DNA from: Cherax quadricarinatus
Taxonomy: Eukaryota > Arthropoda > Malacostraca > Decapoda > Parastacidae
Length of the DNA stretch: 64,000 bases
Assembly (NCBI RefSeq): GCF_038502225.1
Contig: NC_091355.1
Span: forward strand, 10,918,448-10,982,447
Direction: 5' to 3'
In this document: positions 55,815 to 64,000 of the stretch, piece after piece
How positions within the stretch are numbered: the stretch's first letter is position 1
Layout: each line of letters starts with the position of its first letter
Translations under genes and position numbers: made by a program
Notes under the pieces: model-generated
Databases searched by the model: none
Seen by the model: the letters and a program-made list of their open reading frames with translations, nothing else
What the model was told of the DNA's origin: nothing

Positions 55815-57088
55815 CCCTTTGACTGTCGCAACCTCCAATCCTAGAGTGTCTGTGTCGCAAAATATTTGAAAAAAAAAAAAAAAAAAAAATTTTCTTATGA
55901 AATGATAGAGAATCTTTTCCCAATGCTAATGACACCAAAGGTACGAAATTTGATGGAAAACTTAAGGAATTACGCTCTCACAAAGCTAGCAATCTTGGCG
56001 ATATTTACGAATCGGCGATTTCACTCACTGAGCCCTATTTTTGGCCAATTCCATTGTTCCGGTCGACCAAACTCATAGCTATTTCTTTAGAACTCCATTT
56101 GTTCTATCGCTTGCTTACAAGAAACTGCCCATTTACTGATTTCAAATACCTAATAAAGTGGTCAGAAATTTGGTAATTTGGCCAATTTCATGCAAATTAA
56201 AAAATATGCCAATTTCAAAATAGGATCCAGAATGAATAATGCAGACATTCCTGGCACTAAGATAACATTTTCTCTGTTAATCAGTCATGTCCCCAGGCCC
56301 CTCTTACATTACTCTTGTTTTGTATTTTGAATTTTTATTCACACAAAAAATAGAAGATTTACTATTATGCAGACTACTGCATTATTGTAATAACTGTATA
56401 AATAATGTCATCCCATTCGTGACTGCATATTAGAATGGCTAGTTGGACATTTATTGGACAATGATGTCATTTGTTTACTCTTGAACATCAGCAAAAATCG
56501 AACATTTCACTACTTTCAGTAGCATTTCAAGGTCCTTTTCATAGTGAAACCAATAAAAATCATCTCTTTCTATAATATGTTTTCCATTCCATCAAATGAG
56601 ATCAAGAAAACGAGAATATAACCATAAATACTATACGAAAATACACCTCAAAGTCGGCATTTTAATCCAAAAACACTGTCAGTTTTTTTTCTCATTATGC
56701 ACTGTGCTGCAGGATTTTTTTTTTTATACTGGGCACACTGACCACACAGACCCATTCTCTCACATATGGGCCTACCAGTTTTCTCCCGCTTGATTTGAAG
56801 CCGCTAGAATTTTTGAGTACATATATACAGTGGACCCCCGCATAACGATTACCTCCGAATGCGACTAATTATGTAAGTGTATTTATGTAAGTGCGTTTGT
56901 ACGTGTATGTTTGGGGGTCTGAAATGGACTAATCTACTTCACAATATTCCTTATGGGAACAAATTCGGTCAGTACTGGCACCTGAACATACTTCTGGAGT
57001 GAAAAAATATTGTTAACCGGGGGTCCACTGTATAGGTAAAACACATTGGCTCGTAAGACATATATATACGACCGAAACAGTGAAAGGG
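55815..57088. mobile_element. piggyBac-like non-autonomous element
   Basis: It starts CCCTTTGACTGTCGCAACCT, ends ACCGAAACAGTGAAAGGG, and is flanked by TTAA (55811-55814, 57089-57092). It shares interior blocks with 51690-52330 and, more distantly, 33651-34726. It carries an A-run (55868-55889) and a nested Tigger MITE (56828-57030). Confidence 0.8.
56828..57030. mobile_element. Tigger-type MITE, 203 bp
   Basis: It starts CAGTGGACCCCCGCATAACG and ends TTAACCGGGGGTCCACTG, with TA duplicated (56826-56827 and 57031-57032). It is non-coding and nested in the piggyBac-like element. Confidence 0.85.
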
Positions 57089-57092
57089 TTAA

Positions 57093-58870
57093 AGTGATGA
57101 AGTGGAAGACAGAAATTTTGTCATAGTCAAAGTTTAATGTGAGCATGGGAAGAGAAATGCAGTACAATGCAATCATTTACTGATGAGGTTTCACCCATAC
57201 AGTGGCCTTTATCAAAGTCACAGTGTGAACATGTTGCATTACCACTGCTGGCAGCAGCACCTGCCTCACGCACCATTCTGAACTGGTAATGTGTAACCTG
57301 TATGAAATAGCATATGGCCAACACATAAGACAAAGACACATTGCAGACAATGCTTTTACTGAGACAAGATTTCACTATGTAGAGAATTAGCAAGACATGA
57401 TTTGATAACACCCCAGGTAATTATTCTGATACTAGATATTTGTGGATTGCAGATGTTACCTATACCATCTGCCAAAGCCCTGTGGCCACATGAGATGCGT
57501 ATCCCAGAGTACTGCAACTGGAAATTACTGTATGCTGAAATAAACAAATATGAATAAGTGGTCACTTGCAGAGACAGTCATGAACATTTGCCTACACTTT
57601 AGCCACGATCTTTAGAGACATTGTTACCACAGGTACCAGTACAAGATAGAGGAAGCAGTGGACAGAATCATTCATAACTCCACCTGCAAAACTAATTTGT
57701 AGAACAGATTCTTCATTTTAATGAAACAGTAGTGACTACAAGGGAATTGGTCATAGAGACAGGACACACCTTATGTAAAAAACTGGCAGGCCTGGGTGTA
57801 GAGGATCCACATCCTGAGGAATGGCTAGCATAACTCAGAAAGAGGGAGCAGGCATTTAACTTCCAAAACATTGGAGAGGAAGGAGCTAAGGTTCCGAGCA
57901 AGTTGATATTTTCTCAAACTGTAGTAATAACCAGGAAGAACTCATGAATCTCCCACACCAGTTAATAGTAGTAGTGGGAGCCTGTATTTTTATTATAATA
58001 TGCATGTCATCCTCAGCATGATCAAGGCACTCTAGGCATCAAACACTGCTGATGAGTAAGACATGATTCATCTACACAGTAGGCCTCTTCAATCAAATAT
58101 AGAGGTGGCAGGTGTAGTAGTGAAGTCAAGATAGTGTAATCAGTCCAGTAACCTTGGAGAAACATTATTTGAGGTAGTCAGTCACAAAACATCAAGCATT
58201 GCCTTGAAAGAATCCATGAGATTTATTGGCTGCCTGCTACTCAGTCAGTATATAATATCACAGATTCAGGTTTGGAGATAGTCAAGATCCTGTCAGTTCT
58301 ACAGAGATAGCAAGATTGCCAGAGAATGAAATAAAGGCCTATTCCTCTTTGGTAAGCACCAAAAATCTGAACAGGAGGTCACTGTACTCTCCTGACCCAT
58401 GGAAGGTCATCCTTAAACATCTCTCTGTGAACCACAGAGGATTTTTCACATATAATTCACTTGTAAGAAACCTTCTCCACTAACAAAAGATCCCAGCCTA
58501 CCAATAGGCACTCTGAACAGGGTTTTCAGCGGTGACAAATTGTGTGTCAAACAGAACAAATAGCTGTTACTGTCAGGAATTCTTGATGAGCAGGATGCTC
58601 TGTCATATATCCTGCATAACAGCTCAGACATGGCAGGAAACAGAGTTAATTAGGTGTCAACTGAAGAGGTTCTCACCACACAGTGGAGGAGACAAGTAGA
58701 AGTGTTGACATGAGTGTTAATGGCTGGCAGTTGGTGATCTAGAGTTTGACTGGCTGCTAGAGGGCTTCAGCCACAGTAAGTGGAAAACGACAAACAAAAT
58801 CACCAGGGATGTGTCAAAGTATTGGCCTAAAACCGAGTTTTGGTATCAGCGAAGATTTTGATATTGTCCC
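57093..58870. other. Unassigned, possible decayed coding
   Basis: About 57715-57910 (plus strand) keeps a partly open frame with VIETGHTLCKKLAGLGVEDP and EQAFNFQNIGEEGAKVPSKL, which looks like decayed protein-coding sequence, but I do not recognise the family. A minus-strand 94-codon frame at 57127-57411 has a cysteine pair but no known domain. It lies in the FAR intron. Confidence 0.3.
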
Positions 58871-58879
58871 ACCCTAATT

Positions 58880-59078
58880 ATCAGTGCCTACCCGGAGAGT
58901 GTTCCAGGGGTCAACACCCCCACAGCCTGGTCCACAACCAGACCTTGCAGTGGATCAGGGCCTGATCAGCTAGGTTGCTACTGCTGGCCACATGCAATCC
59001 AATGTATGAACCACAGCTTGGCTGGTCAGGTGCCTATCCAGCTCCCTCTTGAAGACAGCCAGGGGTCTATTAGTAAAC
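58880..59078 (-). pseudogene. CR1-like LINE 3' end
   Basis: On the plus strand GGAGAGTGTTCCAGGGGTCA, then CAGCTCCCTCTTGAAGACAG and CCAGGGGTCTATTAGTAA. It is the reverse complement of the 3' end at 33160-33380. Confidence 0.7.
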
Positions 59079-59127
59079 ATTTTAAAAAATCCTCCCTCTC
59101 AATATTTGTTTTCCACAAACTTCTTAA

Positions 59128-59183
59128 CCCTTTCAGGGTCCAAGGCCAAAATCTGAAGTGGTGCCCCAGTGTCCAAGAATTTT

Positions 59184-59263
<80 letters not shown>

Positions 59264-60253
59264 TATGAAATGATAGAGAATCTCTTTGTGAAGGTAATAA
59301 AACAAAAAGTACGAAATTTGATGGAAAATTGACGAAATTATGCTCTCGCAAATTTTGATGTGTCAGCAATATTTACGAATCAGCGATTTTGCCGACTTTG
59401 ACTCCCATTTTAGGCCAATTACATTATTCCAGTTGACCAAATTCTTAGCTATTTCACTAGTATCACTTATATTCTATCGATTGAGCACAAGAAATCGTAA
59501 AGTCAACTGCTTCAACCACAAAATAAAGTGATCGGAAATTGGTAATTTGGCCAATTTAACACAAAGTTCAAAATATTCCTATTTCAAAATAGAGTCCAGA
59601 ACAAACAATGTAGGTATTCCTGGCACTAAACTAACATTTCCTCTGTTCATTAGTTATGTTTTGAGGTTTTACAAATAAATTCCATTTTGATTTTTTATTC
59701 ACATAATGAATTTTTATTCACACCAAAAAATAGAAGATTTACTGTTATGCAATATTGTAATAATTGTATAAATATCATCACCACATTTGTGAATGTATAT
59801 TAGACCCACCAGCTGGCGTGTATTAGACGTGTGAGGTCGTTTGTTTACTCTCGAACATCGGCAAAAATTTAACATTTCCGCTACCTAGAGCTCAGTTTCA
59901 AGCCATTTCCAGTGCTAAAACCAATCAAAATCATCTCTATTTCTGTAATATGTCTTCCATTCTATCAAATGAGACCAAGAAATCGCAAATACAACTATAA
60001 AAACATACGAAAAAACACTGCAAAGTCGCTATTTTAATCGAAAATCACGGTCTCAGTTTTTTCTCTCGTTATACACAGTGTGCTGCAGGATTTGTTTTAT
60101 GTGGTGTACACATACCACATAGATGTATTCTCTCATATCTAGGCCCAAATTTACCACTCACAGTTTATCAGAGTGAGCTGAGCTCATGGCATAGATCTAT
60201 GGTTTGGACCCTAAACGTAAAGCCGTAGATCTACGGGACAGACCTTGAAAGGG
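59128..60253. mobile_element. piggyBac-like non-autonomous element, decayed target
   Basis: It starts CCCTTTCAGGGTCCAAGGCC and ends ACAGACCTTGAAAGGG, with TTAA at 59124-59127 and CTAA at 60254-60257. It is the closest relative of 33651-34726: the same TGCTCTCGCAAATTTTGATG and GTAGATCTACGGGAC blocks. It carries a 72-bp A-run (59187-59258). Confidence 0.8.
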
Positions 60254-60257
60254 CTAA

Positions 60258-60400
60258 TATTTTTTTTTACCTCAACAGCCATCTCCTACCAAGGTAAGGT
60301 GACAAAAGATGGAAATATTCACTATTATTCATTCAATAGCAATTCAAATGGCTCTCCAAACTGCAACTTTTTTAAATATGTACGTATATGCAATGACTGC
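60258..60400 (-). repeat. RTE 3' end remnant
   Basis: TTTTTTTTACCTCAACAGCC, TACCAAGGTAAGGTGAC and later CTCCAAACTGCAAC, a strongly decayed version of the RTE 3' terminus. Confidence 0.5.
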
Positions 60401-60539
60401 CAAAATTTGTTTTAATGACTAAATACATATCAGGTCCTGTCAAAATAATTAATGTAAATCTATCAGCTATGAATAAAAAATGCAATGGTCAAACATGTCC
60501 GACAGAGAGAATGCAGAATACAGCTACAGACATACTTAT

Positions 60540-60650
60540 GGCTGATTCTGAGAGTTTTTCTACCCTCACAGCCTGGTCTGAGGTTTGAGTTCTTTGATCA
60601 CCTACACAACCAGCCTGCTGCTGCTAGCAGTCTGCATGTCTAGACAACCA
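60540..60650 (-). repeat. CR1 3'-end remnant
   Basis: GAGAGTTTTTCTACCCTCAC, then CAGCCTGGTCTGAGG and GATCACCTACACAACCAGCC, matching the order of the CR1 terminus at 12690-12745 and 14780-14830 in reverse. Confidence 0.5.
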
Positions 60651-60769
60651 TATAACGTGGATGATCTGGCATAAGTAATAATTATTATAAAAAAGAAAAA
60701 AAAAATGTTTAGAATATATTGGGCAAAATAAGTCCGAGAGAATGTTTTTATGAAGCAAATTTATACACA

Positions 60770-60850
60770 GTACACAAACAACCCACACACAGGAGAGAGA
60801 AGCTCATGACAATGTTTTGGTTCAACTTGGACCAAACAAGTCACACGGTG
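60770..60850 (-). repeat. GGTCC...GAAAC repeat copy, decayed
   Basis: ACAACCCACACACAGGAGAG, GCTCATGACAATGTTTTGGT and TTGGACCAAACAAGTCACAC correspond to the blocks of 1244-1320. Confidence 0.5.
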
Positions 60851-60895
60851 AAAATATGAGAAGTGGCACTGGTGGCTGTGTAAGAGTGGACTTAC

Positions 60896-61135
60896 ATGGG
60901 TCGTTTCCCTACTAGTCTGGCTGCAGCATCCATGAGGTACGCAGGGAGCCAGTGCTGTAGAAGGACGGCAATGGTGTTGAGTGTCTTATGGTGAGTGAAG
61001 TGAAGGTTTGGATACCAGACCACATCATTCATGGCATTCCTCCGCAATGCTGATATTCCATGTTTGTTTATCTCTCCCCACCGCACGGGTCGCTCCATGC
61101 CAGAAACACAGTTATACACTCTCAGCTCACTTTGT
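60896..61135 (-). CDS. Fatty acyl-CoA reductase, mid-protein exon
   Basis: 240 bp, about 80 residues: RVYNCVSGMERPVRWGEINK, NDVVWYPNLHFTHHK, AVLLQHWLPAYLMDAAARLV and GKRP. The VYNC.SG, W..., VVWYP and LPAYL.D...R..GK.P blocks are typical of FARs between the NAD-binding fold and the FAR C-terminal domain. The T-rich acceptor TTTTTACCAG precedes A61135 and the donor GTAAGT starts at 60895. It starts and ends in phase 2, as does the next exon 50918-51175. Earlier exons must lie beyond the window or in parts not recognised. Confidence 0.9.
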
Positions 61136-61555
61136 CTGGTAAAAAAAAAAAAATATAACCTATAAATTATACTGAGCATTTTTTGTACATTATAGAAATG
61201 TTCAGTGAAGGTATGCAGTCCAAAACCTGGCTGGGAATGTACTGTACATAATCACATGCATTTATTTTAATATTTAAATATTTGATTTAAATCTATACCT
61301 CCTTGCTTTTATTATGTGGCAGTTCAGGTACAATAAAGCCATTGACACTGTTTTAATGAGTGACTCCAATGAAAAGAAAAACCTCTTGTACACCACAGCA
61401 GAGTACCACACATCATCTCCAGAGTATACGCAGCTATGCTGTCTGCCAAGATCTTCACCTATGTTCACTATCATTAACAACAATACTGAGAATACAATAC
61501 ACATGTGTGAGTGTTTTGGATCAAAATGAATAAAAGCAAATGATTTTTGGGATTT
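61136..61555. other. Unassigned, likely FAR intron
   Basis: Contains the acceptor polypyrimidine tract (minus strand, 61138-61155). Frames at 61274-61585 minus and 61314-61529 plus are short and not recognised. Confidence 0.4.
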
Positions 61556-61945
61556 GTTGTGCTGTTGATGCGAACAAGGTAACATTTATGAATGGATTAA
61601 GGATAACTGGTTAGTCAGCCTTGAGTCCTGGAGGTGGTAAATACAGTGCCTGCATTCTGAAGGACGGGTGGAAACACTGCAGTTTGTAGATAAATGGTTC
61701 GGAGACCGACAAGTTGATAAATTAGACACATGTGCAACACTTGGGAATCTTTATTGAGGAAACGTTTTGCCAAACAGTGGCTTCATCAGTCCACACACAG
61801 GAAAATGAAGAACAGGAGTTTGAGGTAATCAATCCCTCTGCAGGCCCACTGCAGTTTGATGGGTCATTTAAACTGAGTGTCCATGCACTTCTGGAAAGAA
61901 TGCTAAGGAATGAGTGACAGTGAATGTGTTTCTTTGTGCACTACC
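61556..61945 (+). repeat. Decayed RTE 3' UTR with inserted repeat
   Basis: GTGCTGTTGATGCGAACAAG, TAACATTTATGAATGG and ATACAGTGCCTGCATTCTGA match the RTE 3' UTR at 44550-44690. It resumes around 61880 (ATGCACTTCTGGAAAG, GAGTGACAGTGAATGTGTTT). The middle (61686-61870) is the hammerhead-like repeat and unassigned sequence. Confidence 0.65.
61753..61797 (-). ncRNA. Hammerhead-like ribozyme core in short repeat
   Basis: On the minus strand: stem I UGUGGA (61795-61790), core box CUGAUGA (61789-61783), one A, stem II GCC/GGC with loop ACUGUUU. Then AAAA (61768-61765), stem III palindrome ACGU, cleavage-site U (61761) and stem I UCCUCA. Five of six stem I pairs form. The box is canonical, but the G of GAAA (position 12) is A here and an A precedes stem II, so this copy is probably inactive. 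Homologous copies at 18597-18660 and 200-290 keep GAAA. Confidence 0.5.
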
Positions 61946-62329
61946 TTAGAAATAACAGGAGTTTAAAAAATGTTTATTCACAAAAAAATATACAGTAAAG
62001 CCTCTTCTAGTGCAAATTTATGTATTCAGGACTGAAAATGGGTAACCAAACTTTTATAGCACACTAAAAACTATAATATGTGCTGTCGAATGTGAAAGAA
62101 TCAGAGTACTGTAATATCAGGTCATGACCAAAATCTAGGTGGTCTACACTGTGGAAATTTTTTCCCCCCCTCCGACCCAAGTTGGGCCCCAGGGTCAAGT
62201 GCATGGAGAGGCACAGCTCCTTCCCTACAATGCCACACATACCACTTATGGCTTTCATCCCCTCAATTAGTCCCTGGATATTAACCATAAAACAAAAATA
62301 CTAGTGATGCTTGAGATACTAAGAAGAAT
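61946..62329. other. Unassigned stretch
   Basis: No supported gene. A C-run lies at 62165. A 74-codon minus-strand frame (62064-62288) is not recognised. Confidence 0.35.
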
Positions 62330-63400
62330 AAGTGTGAATCTCTGATGGCATTAAAGAAAATATTAATTTTAGATATGCTTTGAGGTGGTGCATGTGTGAT
62401 GCAGACTTCCTCACTTTTGGTTCAAAAGAATCCACCATCCGAACAATTAGAGACAAGTAGTGAAGAGTGTGATGTGATAGTAGTATCAAAGAGGTCAATA
62501 TAGCCAAATTAAGACAAGAATGTTACTGAATGTGTGGATTGAGGAGAAAAGGAAAGAGGCCCTGTTTGGTGCTTAGGTAATATGGCAAAACCCAATCCTC
62601 CTATAAAACTGAGAAGGAAGAAGAGCCTTCACAACAGTGTATGTTAGTGCTGGATGCTTTAAAAAGAATAATCAAAGACACATCATAAAACTTTGTGACG
62701 AGAGTTCATCAGCTGATCACACTGCCATACTAAGTCACCCTACTGACTTTGTGGAAGATTATTTCTGAGAATACAGTCCTGACCAAGTGTTAAAAGCTGA
62801 AGAGACAGGGCTATATTGAAAGCACATGCCATTAAGAATTTACATTAGCAAGCAAACATCTGAACCTGGGTTTCAAGTCAGATAAGGATAGCTTGATCTT
62901 GCTGCTCTGCAAAGCATGATTTGTAGGGCAGAGAATCCCTATGGTTTACATCACAACAAGGTCTATTTGCCTGTCATTTGGTGATGTAAAAAGACAGCAT
63001 GGATGACTGAGGCCCTGTTAGGCGAATGCTTCTAGTATTAATTTAGTCCTACAATGATGTATGTCATCAGAAAGAAACTTGCAATCAAGGTTCGCTACTC
63101 TCTTGATAATTCTTATTCATTCCCAAATTTTGCAGTCTGCAGACCCAAATGTGAAAATTATACTTTTACAACCAAAATATTATCTTTGATAAAGCCAGTG
63201 GACTGAGGAGTTATGACATTTACATATCAATACACACTGAAGGTAATGGAAAAACTCACTGTAGCAATGATAGACTCCCAAGACCAGCGAGCCAGAGTTT
63301 TAGCACAAATTTAAGGTTGTAGACGAACACACTCTTGTAAAGGTGTTGGGCTGAAGTGCCCTAATCAAAGCTACTATTAGAAAACACCTCCTTTCCTTAA
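62330..63400 (+). pseudogene. Dead jerky/Tigger-type transposase
   Basis: In shifting frames the order of a CENP-B-like transposase is readable. First comes FGSKESTIRTIRDK (N-terminal HTH, about 62410-62455), then LCDESSSADHTAILSHPTDF (62690-62755), SPDQVLKAEETGLYWK (first catalytic D/E region, 62775-62820), LPVIW.CKKTAWMTEALLG (62970-63030), SLDNSYSFPNF (second catalytic Asp, 63105-63135) and ILSLIKPVD.GVM (63180-63215, third). Stops are frequent. No terminal repeats were found. Confidence 0.7.
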
Positions 63401-63469
63401 TGTTATCTTAACAATAATTAATTATGCTGAACAATTCTTTTAACCTGTACTGACCCTGGTTTTTGTCTA

Positions 63470-64000
63470 CAATTCATTTATCACATGTGCGTGGTTGTAG
63501 TGTGAATGATAAGAAAGAGATGACTTTGGATGTTATGAATGAAAAGAAGCTGGATGTCCTGGCTCAAAGTGAAACAAAGCTGAAGGGGGTAGGAGAGTTT
63601 CAGTGGGGAGAAATAAATGGGATTAGGTCAGGGGTTTCTAATAGAGTCAGAGCTAAGGAAGGAGTAGCAATAAAGTTGAAGGATAAGTTATGGCAGGAAA
63701 AGAGGGAATATAATGTATAAATTCAAGGATTATGTGGAGTTAAATAAGGGTTTGATGTGAAAAGTGGGTTACAGTAAGTGTTTATGCACCTGGAGAAGAG
63801 AGAAGTGTACAGGAGAGAGAGAGTTTGGGAAATATTGAGTGCATGGGGAGTTTTGAACCCAGTGAGACAGTACTTGTGGTTGGGGATCTCAATGCTAAAG
63901 TGGGTAAAAATGTTGTAAAGGCAGTAGTAGGTAAATTTGGGATGCCAGGGGTAAATGAAAATGGGAAGCCTTTACTTGAACTATGTGTAGAAAGAGGTTT
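63470..64000 (+). pseudogene. RTE LINE 5' part, runs off the window
   Basis: A frame at 63463-63720 reads HVRGCSVNDKKEMTLDVMNE, then SETKLKGVGEFQWGEINGI and KLKDKLWQEKREY, the APE start of the RTE. After a stop at 63720 the homology continues in shifted frames (VYAPGEE-like, then VVGDLNAKVGKN and VGKFGMPGVNENGKPL at about 63870-63980). It is closer to the copies at 45030 and 52331 than to 41645. Its 3' part lies beyond the window. Confidence 0.8.

Larger units (their letters stand above)
51176..60895 (-). other. Inferred FAR intron, 9.7 kb of nested elements
   Basis: The donor GTAAGT at 60895 and the acceptor AG before 51175 have matching phase 2 and together give the codon AT|C (Ile), so the joined product reads GKRPIMVRI, as expected for FARs. 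RTE, CR1, piggyBac-like and Tigger elements fill the interval. The boundary calls come from splice motifs and protein homology, not from transcripts. Confidence 0.75.

Overview
The window is eukaryotic, and the sequence suggests a malacostracan crustacean, most likely a decapod such as a crayfish, lobster or shrimp. The signs are long dinucleotide arrays, several minisatellites, tRNA-derived SINEs, CR1, RTE and Penelope retroelements, and pogo/Tigger- and piggyBac-like DNA elements nested in one another. There are no operons, ribosome-binding sites or dense ORFs. I call the organism from repeat types and from the host-gene exons. A database search would be needed to name the species.

Only one host gene is supported: two consecutive minus-strand exons of a fatty acyl-CoA reductase (60896-61135 and 50918-51175). 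Both have matching phase-2 splice sites, and a 9.7-kb intron of transposon debris separates them. The rest of the gene lies outside the window or is not recognisable.

Layout. 1-3649: short inverted-repeat elements, a tRNA-like fold-back SINE and hammerhead-like repeats. 3650-7325: a 3.7-kb minisatellite. 7632-9545: AT/GT microsatellites around a MITE, then a 5'-truncated Penelope-like element with RT and GIY-YIG parts and a hammerhead-like 3' region. 9560-12745: Tc1 and CR1 fragments and a 1.3-kb 29-bp minisatellite. 12955-24000: mostly decayed CR1 LINEs, SINEs and a split ~20-bp minisatellite. 24557-26224: a giant fold-back Tigger-type element. 26240-26960: an internally deleted Tigger. 26985-33400: an RTE with one 2-bp deletion, a jockey-like RT and a CR1 tail. 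33651-38408: piggyBac-like, Tc1, pogo MITE and SINE nests. 40927-41311: a 385-bp AT tract. 41312-44800: an apparently full-coding RTE with a 968-codon ORF. 44822-55560: RTE copies, RTE-derived short chimeras, a Tigger, FAR exon, CR1. 55815-60253: two more piggyBac-like elements. 61556-64000: RTE pieces, a hammerhead-like repeat, a dead jerky/Tigger transposase and an RTE that runs off the end.

How the parts relate. The RTE supplies the enzyme (APE endonuclease plus RT), and several short elements that join its 5' leader to its 3' end look like its parasites. Tigger-type TIR elements without a full transposase depend on an autonomous copy elsewhere. The most interesting signal is a set of hammerhead-ribozyme-like cores, in the Penelope 3' region and in scattered short repeats. 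One of these keeps an exact CUGAUGA box, stem II, palindromic stem III and stem I pairing, apart from one core base.
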